Notes: a model not told the origin generated them from the letters alone. Shown: positions 43,915 through 53,002, counted from the stretch's first letter. The stretch is DNA of 53,002 bases from Bacteroidales bacterium UBA3143 (GCA_002364735.1 DEZB01000062.1:1-53002); one strand, 5' to 3'. A program made the numbers and translations.

Positions 43915-45060
43915 ATGATGAGAAAAACATATTTATTAAAAGTTACTATTTGCTTCATCCTATTCTACTTTATTAAGAGTGCAATAGGAAACATCAATGA
44001 TGTTTATGATATAAACTACGAATATGTTGCGTTAAAGTCTCAAAATGAAATCAGTGAAAATATTGTCAAACAGTGGTCAAAACCATACAGAAACTGGTAT
44101 TATTATCCCGATTATGTCATTCCTGCAAGTCCAAACATTACAGGTTTTGAGAATGTGAAAATGACAGATGTACCTACTGTTTTTCAGCTCCCCAACGACG
44201 AGAAATGGTATATGAGTTTTATTGGGTACGATGGACAGGGTTACCAATCCTTTATTGCCGAAAGTGATAACTTGTATCATTGGGAGAATATTAAACTTGC
44301 CATGGGCTACGGTCCTAAAGGTGCTTTTGATTATGGTGGAGCAGTATTGGGAGCATATTTATATGAGAATTACAACATAAAAGGATTGCGAGTTCTGAAA
44401 AAGATAGACGGTAAATACTATTCGTTATACGGAGCTTACCCTCGTCAAGGAGGATATGAATTACGCCCAGGTTATCAGGGGCTGGCAATGAGCAATGACG
44501 GTCTATTTTGGCAACGGGCTAAAAATGAACCTATCCTATCTATATATCAGGATGACATTAAGGATTGGGAAAAAGACTGTATTTATCAACCTTGGTTGAT
44601 AGAACACGAAGATAAATTTTATAACTTTTACAACGCTGCCAGCGAAAATATTGAACAGTTGGGGATAGCAACTTCCACAGATCTTTTTAAATGGCATCGG
44701 TACAATAATAATCCTGTTATTTCTGTAGGTGATGAAGGATCGTACAATGAAGAATTTTCATCAGATACCAAAGTCTTTTGGGATAAAGATCATTGGGTTG
44801 CATTCTTTTTTGGAGTAGGAAAAGGCGGTGCTCATATTATGATGGCATTCTCAAGGGATTTGTTACACTGGACGATTGATCCAGAACCAATTTATAAGGC
44901 AGGTGGTAATCCTTCAGGAATTGACAATAAATATGCACATAAAATTTCATTAGTCTGGAATTCTAAAAATGAAACTTTCTATATGTTTTACTGTGCTGTT
45001 GATGATAAAAATAAAAGAGGAATTGGTCTGATTACCAGCAAACCAATCAATAACAAATGA
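43915..45060 (+). CDS. secreted five-bladed beta-propeller glycosidase, family unassigned
   Basis: A 381-residue secreted protein (signal 1-25). Repeating segments KWYMSFIGYDGQ, FDYGGAVLGAY, KIDGKYYSLYGAY, DCIYQPWLIEHEDKFYNFYNAAS and HWVAFFFGVGKGG give the blade pattern of clan GH-F/GH-J-like or GH130-like enzymes. Several acidic residues (MTDVPTVF, DYGG, KDWEKDC, NEEFSSDTKVF) sit in typical active-site places. I cannot place it in one family (GH43, GH117, GH130 and GH32 relatives are possible). Position among rhamnosidases suggests it removes a side-chain sugar of the same polymer. Confidence 0.65.
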   Translation: MMRKTYLLKVTICFILFYFIKSAIGNINDVYDINYEYVALKSQNEISENIVKQWSKPYRNWYYYPDYVIPASPNITGFENVKMTDVPTVFQLPNDEKWYMSFIGYDGQGYQSFIAESDNLYHWENIKLAMGYGPKGAFDYGGAVLGAYLYENYNIKGLRVLKKIDGKYYSLYGAYPRQGGYELRPGYQGLAMSNDGLFWQRAKNEPILSIYQDDIKDWEKDCIYQPWLIEHEDKFYNFYNAASENIEQLGIATSTDLFKWHRYNNNPVISVGDEGSYNEEFSSDTKVFWDKDHWVAFFFGVGKGGAHIMMAFSRDLLHWTIDPEPIYKAGGNPSGIDNKYAHKISLVWNSKNETFYMFYCAVDDKNKRGIGLITSKPINNK

Positions 45061-45061
45061 A

Positions 45062-45175
45062 TTTAATGATAGTATGCTTACAGGAAACAACATAAATCAC
45101 CCTAACGATTATCTTGCGCGATGGTATGCGCATATTGTATCTGAAATATTAATTCCCGAAAAGAACATTTTATAA
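45062..45175 (+). pseudogene. C-terminal relic of an SGNH/GDSL-type esterase
   Basis: In the 181-bp gap after the propeller gene a short frame reads FNDSMLTGNNINHPND, then YLARWYAHIVSEILIPEKNIL and a stop at 45173-45175. The D-x-x-NHPND ending with RWYA matches the last block of SGNH hydrolases, where the histidine of HP is catalytic. The upstream part is absent: the frame runs back into the end of the preceding gene. Only about 37 codons remain and no ribosome site is seen, so it is a deletion remnant of an esterase gene once located here, possibly one that removed acetyl groups from the same polymer. Confidence 0.6.
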
Positions 45176-45241
45176 AGTTAGATTGAAAACAATTCCAACT
45201 CAACTTATTTATTAATCATATATATATACAAAGAACCCAAT

Positions 45242-47545
45242 ATGAAATTTAATCTGTTTAACATGCAATTTAGTAGTAAAAGATTATCGCTCATTGCCAT
45301 AATTAGTTTAGCCATTTGCTTGCCTTCTTTTAGTCAAGCAAAACTCACCCCCGTTCACCTCAATGTGAATAGACTATTCAATACAGAACAAACATTCTTG
45401 AACGGATATCCAAGCACTACGCCTCTAAATGAATCGATCTCCCAAAGAGAGAATTTTCAACTCATTGAGATAAGCACACACAAACCACAGTTTGGATGGA
45501 TCATAGATGCTACAACAAATAATACGATTCAGACATCATACCGTGTTTTGCTTGCATCAGATAATAAAAAACTTGACAATGATGAGGGTGATCTCTGGGA
45601 CTCGGGGAAAGTTGACAGCGATCAATCAATAAACATCGAATACAATGGCAAACCCCTTGAAGGTGATAACATCTACTACTGGAAGGTTATTGTATGGGAT
45701 AATCATGGTAATGAATCCGACTTTTCGGACGCTTCTCAATTTAAGACTGCAAAAGAACTACTCGACCACTTTACAGACAGGTATCCTCTTCAAAAAGAAG
45801 ATGATTCTCCTTTGCTAATTAATCAAACAGGCAAGAGTAACTATTTTGTAGATTTCGGAAAAGCTTCTTTTGGGAGAGTGAGGGTTAGACTATACTCTGA
45901 GTCAGACAATGACTCCATTATTCTTCACTTGGGTGAAGACAAACAGGGAGACAAAGTAAATCGATCACCAGGAGGTACAATACGTTATTCTAAATATACA
46001 GTTTATCCAAAACAAGGATGGAACACTTACATTGTGACCATCAAACCAGATAAAAGAAACACAGGCTCGCAAGCTATTCTTATGCCTGAATATACTGGGG
46101 AGGTTACTCCTTTCAGGTATTGCGAAATAGAAAACTACAACTACGAACTGAAAGAAACTGATATAATAAGAGAAACTGTTTTTTATCCATTCAACGAATT
46201 GGAATCTTACTTTCATAGTTCAGACACTGTTCTAAATCAAGTTTGGGACATCTCAAAGTACTCCATTAAAGCAACTTCTTTCTTGGGAATATATGTTGAC
46301 GGTGACCGAGAGCGAATCCCTTATGAAGCTGACGCACTGATTAATCAACTATCTAATTATGGTGTTGCAAGAGAGTTTAATTTGCCAAGACACACGCATG
46401 AATACCTCATTCACCGACCAACTTGGCCAACCGAATGGATTTTGCAATCAGTATTAATGGCTTGGGAAGACTATATGCACACAGGTAACACTGAATCGTT
46501 AGAAAACTACTACAATGATTTGAAGGCTAAAACATTGATTCCGCTTTCCGATGAAAATGGATTTATAAGCACACGTACTGGGAAGGTTACACCAGAAGTG
46601 CTTAAATCAATACATTTTGATGGAAACCTGCGCGATATTGTAGATTGGCCTCACACAGGAATTCTTGGATTGAATAAAGGAGAAGGTGGAGAAAGTGATG
46701 GATACGTGTTTGAAGATATAAACACTGTTGTGAATGCTTTTCACTACAGAGCGCTAACAATAATGTCTGAAGTAGCCAAATTACTTGAAAAAGATGAAGA
46801 GAGTTTATACTACAAAAACAGAGCTGTTCAACTAAAGAAAGTTTTTAATCAAAAGCTTCTTGACAAAAAGCGTGGCTATTATATTGATGGAATAGGAACA
46901 GATCATTCATCACTTCACGCCAATATGTTTCCGTTAGCATTGGGTCTTGTTCCCGAAAAAAACATTGATCCAGTGATGAAGTTTATCAAATCACGCGGTA
47001 TGGCATGCAGTGTATATGGATCGCAATTTTTGATGGATGCAATATATGATGCAGGCGGAGCACAATATGGATTGGATTTGCTTACATCCACCACAGACCG
47101 TAGTTGGTATAACATGATTAGAGCTGGTTCAACCATCACAATGGAGGCTTGGGACAATAAATACAAACCCAATCAAGATTGGAATCATGCTTGGGGAGCA
47201 GCTCCCGCTAATATAATTCCAAGAAAACTGATGGGTATAGAACCCTTAGTGCCAGGTTTTGAAAAAATTAGAATTAAACCACAACCAGGAAATCTAAAGA
47301 CAGCTGAAATAAAACACCCAACTATTAGAGGAGATGTTTATGTAAAATTCTCCAATAATCCAGAGAAGTCTTTTGATCTTGAGGTAACCATTCCAGCTAA
47401 CACAAAAGCTGATATTTACCTACCCTATTATTCTAAAAAGCAAAAAGTAACACTCAATAATGAATCTGTTAAATATCGGAGAGAAGGAAATTTCTCTATC
47501 ATTGAAAACATTGGGTCGGGAAACTGGACATTCAATGTGGAATAG
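45242..47545 (+). CDS. GH78-like alpha-L-rhamnosidase, secreted
   Basis: A 767-residue secreted protein (signal 1-32, ending FSQA). It has an N-terminal fibronectin-like region (about 60-170; FGWIIDATTNNTIQTSYRVLLAS, YYWKVIVWDNHGN), beta-sandwich domains, and an (alpha/alpha)6 barrel. The conserved motif is DGDRERIPYEAD at residues 353-364, a GH78-like DGxxRER pattern, with EYLIHRPTWPTEW, VDWP and EAWDNKYKPNQDWNHAWGAAP later. A C-terminal beta domain (about 680-767) closes it. It should hydrolyse alpha-L-rhamnosides. It differs strongly from the enzyme at 38993, so the two probably recognise different linkages. Confidence 0.85.
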   Translation: MKFNLFNMQFSSKRLSLIAIISLAICLPSFSQAKLTPVHLNVNRLFNTEQTFLNGYPSTTPLNESISQRENFQLIEISTHKPQFGWIIDATTNNTIQTSYRVLLASDNKKLDNDEGDLWDSGKVDSDQSINIEYNGKPLEGDNIYYWKVIVWDNHGNESDFSDASQFKTAKELLDHFTDRYPLQKEDDSPLLINQTGKSNYFVDFGKASFGRVRVRLYSESDNDSIILHLGEDKQGDKVNRSPGGTIRYSKYTVYPKQGWNTYIVTIKPDKRNTGSQAILMPEYTGEVTPFRYCEIENYNYELKETDIIRETVFYPFNELESYFHSSDTVLNQVWDISKYSIKATSFLGIYVDGDRERIPYEADALINQLSNYGVAREFNLPRHTHEYLIHRPTWPTEWILQSVLMAWEDYMHTGNTESLENYYNDLKAKTLIPLSDENGFISTRTGKVTPEVLKSIHFDGNLRDIVDWPHTGILGLNKGEGGESDGYVFEDINTVVNAFHYRALTIMSEVAKLLEKDEESLYYKNRAVQLKKVFNQKLLDKKRGYYIDGIGTDHSSLHANMFPLALGLVPEKNIDPVMKFIKSRGMACSVYGSQFLMDAIYDAGGAQYGLDLLTSTTDRSWYNMIRAGSTITMEAWDNKYKPNQDWNHAWGAAPANIIPRKLMGIEPLVPGFEKIRIKPQPGNLKTAEIKHPTIRGDVYVKFSNNPEKSFDLEVTIPANTKADIYLPYYSKKQKVTLNNESVKYRREGNFSIIENIGSGNWTFNVE

Positions 47546-47593
47546 AATAACAGTATAATAGATACATGTCATTCGTTATAGCAAAGTTTAATA

Positions 47594-49054
47594 ATGAAAG
47601 AAAAATATCGATTTCTAATAAACACATTTAAACATTTAAGCTATTCAAGATTGTTACTGATGTTTGTTATTACTGGAGCATGCTCAAGAAATAACCCTGA
47701 GAATGTGAGTAAACAACCCAATATAGTTTTCGTGTTTGCGGATCAGTGGCGCGCTCAAAGTACTGGTTTTGGTGGTAACCCTGATGTTATCACCCCTAAT
47801 ATTGATAAATTAGCTGATGAGTCAGTTGTTTTCACCAATGCTATAGTTAATATGCCCGTTAGCTCTCCTTATAGAGCCACACTTTTAACAGGGCAATACC
47901 CCTTGACGCATGGAATGTTTATGAATGATGCTAATTTTAATCCTGAGGCTAACACGATGGGAAAAATATTCAAAGCCTCGGGTTACAACACAGCTTATAT
48001 AGGTAAATGGCACCTTGACGGAAATGGAAGGTCTGCCTATATTCCAGAAAGTCGAAGACACGGGTTTGATTATTGGAAAGTACTGGAATGCACACACAAT
48101 TATAACAATTCGTTGTATTATGCAAACAACGATACTATTCCCTCAAAATGGCCTGGATATGATGCTTATCATCAAACATTGGATGCTGTAGACTATATAA
48201 AAGAGTACGCAAACACCGAAAAGCCCTTTTTATTAGTTTTGTCTTGGGGGCCCCCTCATGCTCCATATCAAACTGCACCCGAAGAATACAAAGACAAATA
48301 TCGTGATGTGAATCTTCAGCTACGTCCCAATGTGCCATCAGAACTATCCCAAAAAGCCAAAGAGGACTTAAGGGGGTATTATACACATATAAATGCTTTG
48401 GATGATTATTTAGAATTAATACTAAAAACATTAGAAGCAGAAAACGTAGATGAAAATACTATTTTTGTATTTACATCTGATCATGGAGATTTACTTTATT
48501 CACACGGGCAAATAAAAAAGCAACAACCCTATGATGAATCAATTAAAGTGCCTTTTCTTCTAAAATATCCAATAGAACTTGGGAAAAACAAAAAAAACAT
48601 TGAAGCTCCTATCAACAGCCCTGATATTTTACCAACATTACTTGGCTTAGCCAATATTGACATTCCTGAAACAATTGAAGGAAAAGATTTTTCAAAAATA
48701 ATAAAAGGAGAGCAAAAGATGGATGATAATGCTGCATTAATTGCATGCATTACCCCTTTTGGTCAATGGTCAAGAGATAAAGGAGGAGTCGAATATAGAG
48801 GAGTTCGAACAAAAAGATACACTTATGCAAGGAGTTTAGAAGGACCTTGGTTGCTTTTCGATAATAAAGAAGACCCTTATCAACAAAACAACTTAATTAA
48901 TAATTCAAAGTATTTGAAAATACAAAAAAAATTAGAAAACGAGTTGCAACAGAAATTGAAAGAGACGAATGATGATTTTTTAGAAGGGAGAAAATATATT
49001 GAAAAGTGGGGCTACAAAGTAGATGCAACGGGTACTATACCTTATAAAAATTAG
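47594..49054 (+). CDS. serine-type sulfatase lipoprotein, rhamnose locus
   Basis: A 486-residue S1 sulfatase with lipobox VITGAC (Cys30). The formylglycine motif is S-S-P-Y-R at residues 90-94, followed by ATLLTGQYP, so Ser90 is the modified residue. Metal and substrate residues appear in FVFADQWRA, GKWHLDG, FTSDHGD and the late FDNKEDPYQQNNL region. The SPYR-ATLLTG variant and FADQWR start differ from the sulfatase at 8605 and indicate a different subfamily. It lies 48 bp after the GH78 gene and would remove sulfate before the rhamnosidases act, as on ulvan-type sulfated rhamnose; the substrate is inferred. Confidence 0.87.
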   Translation: MKEKYRFLINTFKHLSYSRLLLMFVITGACSRNNPENVSKQPNIVFVFADQWRAQSTGFGGNPDVITPNIDKLADESVVFTNAIVNMPVSSPYRATLLTGQYPLTHGMFMNDANFNPEANTMGKIFKASGYNTAYIGKWHLDGNGRSAYIPESRRHGFDYWKVLECTHNYNNSLYYANNDTIPSKWPGYDAYHQTLDAVDYIKEYANTEKPFLLVLSWGPPHAPYQTAPEEYKDKYRDVNLQLRPNVPSELSQKAKEDLRGYYTHINALDDYLELILKTLEAENVDENTIFVFTSDHGDLLYSHGQIKKQQPYDESIKVPFLLKYPIELGKNKKNIEAPINSPDILPTLLGLANIDIPETIEGKDFSKIIKGEQKMDDNAALIACITPFGQWSRDKGGVEYRGVRTKRYTYARSLEGPWLLFDNKEDPYQQNNLINNSKYLKIQKKLENELQQKLKETNDDFLEGRKYIEKWGYKVDATGTIPYKN

Positions 49055-49166
49055 CTCAGTTTTACACTCTAATACTATAGCGATAAAATATTAAGGTGTA
49101 GTATACTCCAAAAGCTCACAAATGAAACAAAAAACTGTTTATCACTAACTAACTAATAACATTAAC

Positions 49167-50948
49167 ATGAGATTTAAATTATTCAACCTGATAATTGGTA
49201 TAATTATCCCATTCTTTGTTTTTTCGCAAAACAATGTATTAAAGAACAATTTCAAGGACAATTTAGAGCAAGATGAAATAACTCGTAGTTATGTAAATCC
49301 TGTAAAAATTGTTTGGCAATCTGATAATCAAAACAATTTGATTAAGAACTCAGACGTTTTGCTTAAAAGCTTTAGAGGACAGTTATCTACAAGTGGTGAA
49401 GGCATGTGCAATTTGCGCTCAAGTGCAAATAAGCAAGCCTCCATTTTATTAGATTACGGAACAGAACTCTACGGAGGAATTCAAATAGCCGCTGGCATCA
49501 GACCTGAGAAGAAACCGATAAAACTTCGCATCAGATTTGGAGAATCGGTTTCGGAAGCTATGAGTGACTGTGGCTCTGAAGATCCAGGAATGAATTCTGC
49601 TACCAATGACCATTCTTTGCGCGACTTTGAGTTAGATATGCCATGGCTGGGAACAGTTGAAATTGGAAACTCAGGTTTTCGTTTTGTGCGCATTGACCTT
49701 CTGGATGAAGATGTAGACTTACCTATTAAAGCTGTACGTGCCATTTCTCGTTATAGAGATGTTCCTTATATAGGTTCATTTAAAAGTGACAACGAACGTC
49801 TTAATAAGATATGGGAAACTGGTGCATATACTGTTCACTTAAATATGCAAGAATATTTGTGGGATGGTATAAAAAGAGACCGCCTTGTGTGGGTTGGAGA
49901 CATGCACCCTGAGGTTGCAACCATTAACCGCGTTTTTGGAGCAAACGAAGTGATGAATAAAAGTCTCGACTTTGCAAAAAACACTACTCCCCTACCTGGT
50001 TGGATGAATGGTATGACAACTTACTCTATGTGGTGGGTGATAGTGCATCGTGATTTGTATCTGCATCAAGGTAACTTCTCCTATTTGAAAGAACAGCATG
50101 ATTATTTAACAGCACTGGTGAATCAAATAGCTAAACAAATCGACAAAAACGGTAAAGAGAATCTAAATGGACAACGCTTTTTAGATTGGCCAACATCCGA
50201 AAAACCCGATGTTATTCATTCTGGCATTCAAGCGCTAACAGTTTTAACGATGCAGTCTGCAAAAGATATTGCTAATTGGTTGAACGACCCAGCATTAAAA
50301 AAGACTTGCGATGACGCACTTAATTTATTAAAAAAGTACACACCAAAAGATCATAATAACAAGCAAGCAGCAGCACTTTTATCATTAGCTGATATAATTC
50401 CCGCTGAAAAAGGTACATCTGTAATTTTAGAAAATGGGTCACATGACTTTGCTACTTTCTATGGCTACTACATGTTAGAGGCTTTAGCAAAAGATGGAAA
50501 ATACAACGAAGCAATGGATATTATTTCTGATTACTGGGGAGCAATGTTGGATTTGGGCGCAACAACTTTCTGGGAAAACTTTAATTACGAAGAAAGATTG
50601 ACTGCTTCTCCAATAGATGAACTTCCAGCTCCATCAAAATATGATATTCATGCAGATGGCGGTGCCTATTGTTATGTTGGTTTAAGAGCAAGCCTCTGTC
50701 ACGGTTGGGCATCTGGACCTACTTCATGGCTCACCGAGCATGTTTTAGGCTTTAAAGTGTTAGAGCCTGGCAGCAAAACAGTTCAAATTAAACCCAATTT
50801 GTGCAACTTGAAGTTTGCTGAAGGTACCCTTCCAACACCTTATGGTGAAATATATGTGAAGCATACCCGATTAGCCAATGGCGAAGTAAAAAGTGAAATA
50901 AAAGCCCCGAAGATGGTAAGGATTATTGAAGGTGATGTAAATTTATAA
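49167..50948 (+). CDS. GH78-like six-hairpin glycosidase, short form, secreted
   Basis: A 593-residue secreted protein (signal 1-21, ending FSQN). It has one N-terminal beta-sandwich domain (about 60-200; SILLDYGTELYGGIQI, RFVRIDLLDED) and an (alpha/alpha)6 barrel with the motif WDGIKRDRLVWVGDMHPE at residues 232-249, then GWMNGMTTYSMWWV, FLDWPTS, TTFWENFNYEE and a HGWASGPTSWL segment near the end. It is about 170 residues shorter than the other two enzymes, lacking extra N-terminal domains. The KRDRLVWVGDMHPE motif is seen in some GH78-related enzymes, so rhamnosidase activity is likely but less certain. Confidence 0.78.
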   Translation: MRFKLFNLIIGIIIPFFVFSQNNVLKNNFKDNLEQDEITRSYVNPVKIVWQSDNQNNLIKNSDVLLKSFRGQLSTSGEGMCNLRSSANKQASILLDYGTELYGGIQIAAGIRPEKKPIKLRIRFGESVSEAMSDCGSEDPGMNSATNDHSLRDFELDMPWLGTVEIGNSGFRFVRIDLLDEDVDLPIKAVRAISRYRDVPYIGSFKSDNERLNKIWETGAYTVHLNMQEYLWDGIKRDRLVWVGDMHPEVATINRVFGANEVMNKSLDFAKNTTPLPGWMNGMTTYSMWWVIVHRDLYLHQGNFSYLKEQHDYLTALVNQIAKQIDKNGKENLNGQRFLDWPTSEKPDVIHSGIQALTVLTMQSAKDIANWLNDPALKKTCDDALNLLKKYTPKDHNNKQAAALLSLADIIPAEKGTSVILENGSHDFATFYGYYMLEALAKDGKYNEAMDIISDYWGAMLDLGATTFWENFNYEERLTASPIDELPAPSKYDIHADGGAYCYVGLRASLCHGWASGPTSWLTEHVLGFKVLEPGSKTVQIKPNLCNLKFAEGTLPTPYGEIYVKHTRLANGEVKSEIKAPKMVRIIEGDVNL

Positions 50949-51071
50949 CAGCACTTTTAATTTACTGGAAAAGAATGACAGCTAAAACAGAAACATTGCA
51001 GAAATAATAAGACTCTGAAATCATTCTGAATACAATTTTTTATAGCTTCAACAGCTAATACAATTTTTAAT

Positions 51072-51114
51072 AACTACACATCTGTTTTCTTTACCAGAAA
51101 ATGGATGTGTAGTT
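51072..51114. other. 18-bp hairpin upstream of the GH20 gene
   Basis: AACTACACATCTGTTTTC (51072-51089) pairs with 51097-51114 around loop TTTACCA; 16 pairs are Watson-Crick and two are G-T. It ends 23 bp before the GH20 ATG at 51138. No long T-run follows on either strand, so it may be an mRNA leader structure or protein site rather than a simple terminator. Confidence 0.6.
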
Positions 51115-51137
51115 TCAAAAAAAACATTTTACATAAA

Positions 51138-52724
51138 ATGAATCAACGCATAATCTTTTCATTGCTCTTAGTAGCATTTACCCTAAGTGCAACTAACATA
51201 GAGGCTCAATCTAAAATATCAGTTCTTCCTGAACCAGTAGAAATAACCCTCAATGGAAATTCTTTTCAATTGGATCAAAGACTGAACATTTACCTTGATG
51301 CAATGGCTGATCTTGATAAATTTTATGTCTCCTCTATTTTTCATGATATAGGTTTCAGAACCTATTTTACAGATAAAAGAGCTGCCAACCTAATTGTTAC
51401 TATCGATAAAAAAGCAACAACACATAACGAAGGCTACTCCCTGAATGTTGAGGACAAACGCCACCATCAAATAGTTGCAAAGGCTCGAACAAAAGAAGGT
51501 CTGCTGCATGCACTGCAAACTGTACGCCAGCTCATCAACCGTGATAATTTTTCAATCCCTGCCTGTTCTATAAAAGATGAACCTGCTTTTCCTTGGCGGG
51601 CATTTATGCTGGATGAGAGTCGCCATTTTCAAGGTATACAAATCGTAAAGAACTTATTAGACGAGATGGCAAGACTGAAAATGAATATCTTTCACTGGCA
51701 TCTGGTAGATGATCCGGGATGGAGAATTGAGATTCTAAAATATCCTGAACTGACCGAGATAGGATCGAAAAAAGATTTTTCTAACAGAGAGCTTAGCCTA
51801 AAAGAGTGGAACGACACCTACCCCAACCGCAAAATGTTCTATACGCAACAAGAAATTAAAGAGATTGTAAAATATGCAGCGAATCGTGGCATTACCATTG
51901 TACCAGAAATTGAAATGCCTGGTCATGCTTCAGCATCAATACTTGCTTATCCTTGGCTGGGGGCAACAAGCAAACGAGAGGGGAAAGGAATATGGGGCGA
52001 TTTGTACGATATCACCAAACCAGAAGTTGAAAAGTTTCTACAGAACGTGCTGGATGAAGTGATTGCACTATTTCCATCAAAAATAATACATATAGGCGGT
52101 GATGAAGCCAATTACTCGCACTGGCAAAACAATCCAGACATTGTGCAATTTATGAAAGAGAAAGATATTCCTACTTTCGCCGACCTACAAGTATGGTCCA
52201 TCAACAGATTTTCTCGTTATCTAACATCAAAAGGAGTTAGAATGATGGGATGGAACGAAATAACGGGAGACAATATCCGTGGTGAAGCACATATGGAAGC
52301 CAGCAAATCAGAGAATTTGAGCCCAAACACTATCATCCATTTCTGGGATGGAGATATAACACTCGTAAACAAGGCTATTGATAAAGGGTATGACGTTGTC
52401 AACTCTAACCGACATTTCACCTACCTCGACTATCCCTATGAAGTAATCACATTGGAAAAAGCGTACTCCTTTGACCCCTATCCTGATGGCTTATCAGAAA
52501 AAGACAAACCAAAAATAATGGGACTGGGATGCCAAATGTGGGGAGAATATACCCCAAATATGCAGCGACTCTATTTTCAAACATTTCCGAGACTTGCAGC
52601 TTATGCAGAGCGAGGATGGACAGGATCTGAAAAAAATGATTACCCCGATTTTCTGAAAAGATTTAAAAGTGTTTTAGAACCTATCTGGAAAAAGCGTAAA
52701 TACCTTAACGATCAACCTTATTAA
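51138..52724 (+). CDS. GH20 beta-N-acetylhexosaminidase, secreted
   Basis: A 528-residue secreted enzyme. The ATG at 51138 gives a clean signal peptide (1-24, ending NIEAQ); an upstream in-frame ATG at 51105 lies inside the hairpin and would add 11 unlikely residues. It has the GH20b N-terminal domain (about 30-150) and the GH20 barrel starting FPWRAFMLDESRHFQG, with FHWHLVDDPGWRIE, EIEMPGHA, HIGGDE (Asp322-Glu323), GWNEI and LGCQMWGEY. It removes terminal beta-GlcNAc or beta-GalNAc. Its full domain set differs from the HexD-like enzyme at 5981. It closes the rhamnosidase cluster, suggesting that the polymer also has hexosamine. Confidence 0.93.
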   Translation: MNQRIIFSLLLVAFTLSATNIEAQSKISVLPEPVEITLNGNSFQLDQRLNIYLDAMADLDKFYVSSIFHDIGFRTYFTDKRAANLIVTIDKKATTHNEGYSLNVEDKRHHQIVAKARTKEGLLHALQTVRQLINRDNFSIPACSIKDEPAFPWRAFMLDESRHFQGIQIVKNLLDEMARLKMNIFHWHLVDDPGWRIEILKYPELTEIGSKKDFSNRELSLKEWNDTYPNRKMFYTQQEIKEIVKYAANRGITIVPEIEMPGHASASILAYPWLGATSKREGKGIWGDLYDITKPEVEKFLQNVLDEVIALFPSKIIHIGGDEANYSHWQNNPDIVQFMKEKDIPTFADLQVWSINRFSRYLTSKGVRMMGWNEITGDNIRGEAHMEASKSENLSPNTIIHFWDGDITLVNKAIDKGYDVVNSNRHFTYLDYPYEVITLEKAYSFDPYPDGLSEKDKPKIMGLGCQMWGEYTPNMQRLYFQTFPRLAAYAERGWTGSEKNDYPDFLKRFKSVLEPIWKKRKYLNDQPY

Positions 52725-53002
52725 CACTATACACAGAAAATAAATACGAAATAGTAATTTATTGATAGGCATCCCCGAAAAAATAAGATGCTTTAAATCG
52801 TTTGTTCACATTGGATTTAACCGCCCAAAATTTTCTCGTTTGCAAATGTATGCAAATAGTCAGAACCATCTTCTTTTGCTCTCATTCCTGAGAGGTTTTG
52901 TTTTGCACAAATTCTTTTGACTAATCCGTATTATGATCTCTTATAAAGTAAAATATTTTGCACATTCCACCTTTCTGTTTTGCTTAAAATAAAAGTTTTC
53001 AG

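Noticed and set aside
52725..53002. Possible gene end on the - strand at the right edge
   Set aside because: The longest frame is about 35 codons with stops around it and no family likeness that I can support; I treat it as non-coding.
1..53002. CRISPR arrays, tRNA, rRNA, transposases, phage genes
   Set aside because: I looked for regular direct repeats with spacers, cloverleaf-like segments and transposase motifs and saw none; the 42-bp array has no spacers and no cas genes.

Overview
The window is AT-rich chromosomal DNA from a member of the Bacteroidota, most likely an anaerobic or facultative Bacteroidales-type glycan degrader. The evidence is a SusC/SusD pair, lipoprotein sulfatases of the serine type, AraC-family regulators (one carrying a LacI-like sensor), a DUF6261 protein, many GH78/GH20/CE15-type secreted enzymes, and several promoter-like TAnnTTTG boxes typical of this phylum. 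I saw no rRNA, tRNA, CRISPR array, intact insertion sequence or phage gene.

Region 1 (1-633) is the 5' part of a DUF6261 gene cut by the left edge. Region 2 (about 1300-16316, + strand) is an N-acetylglucosamine polysaccharide utilisation locus: XylR-like AraC regulator, FucP/NagP-type MFS transporter, nagA, a nagB-like deaminase, a secreted GH20-type hexosaminidase, a secreted Gfo/Idh/MocA oxidoreductase, a serine-type sulfatase lipoprotein, SusC and SusD. A strong hairpin terminator follows, then a NagX-like (DUF5009) membrane acyltransferase. Together they would capture a sulfated, GlcNAc-containing glycan, trim it in the periplasm and feed GlcN-6-P into glycolysis; no GlcNAc kinase is present. 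Just downstream (16320-16556) lies an undescribed broken relic of a second Gfo/Idh/MocA gene.

Region 3 (16621-21113, - strand) is a four-gene operon: an Nramp-fold transporter without the metal-binding motifs, an SDR-like protein without the catalytic lysine, a DHDPS/NAL-superfamily aldolase with an altered substrate motif, and an M20 amidohydrolase. This looks like an uptake and catabolic system for a small organic acid or N-acyl compound; I cannot name its substrate, and it is my best candidate for an undescribed system.

Region 4 (21445-33627, - strand) holds a CE15 glucuronoyl esterase and a six-gene operon: E2 acyltransferase, fused E1 alpha-beta, PHP-domain protein, bifunctional aldolase/SDR (RhaEW-like), zinc alcohol dehydrogenase, and a tandem class II aldolase with a degenerate second domain. 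A KdgF-like cupin lies upstream. Region 5 (34709-38528, + strand) is rhaB-rhaA-rhaT. Region 6 (38993-52724, + strand) is a secreted arsenal: three GH78-like alpha-L-rhamnosidases, an AraC regulator, a GH145/PL-type seven-bladed propeller with His51, an unassigned five-bladed propeller glycosidase, a second serine-type sulfatase and a GH20 hexosaminidase. A C-terminal relic of an SGNH esterase sits at 45062-45175. Regions 4-6 together suggest depolymerisation of a sulfated rhamnose-uronate polymer (ulvan-, gum- or rhamnogalacturonan-like, identity inferred), import of L-rhamnose, isomerisation, phosphorylation, aldol cleavage to DHAP and L-lactaldehyde, and oxidation of C3 products.

Intergenic DNA also carries structured repeats: a ~42-bp degenerate tandem array (34068-34298) and two copies of a ~95-bp palindromic element (38575-38670, 38762-38860). 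All family names come from reading motifs without database searches.
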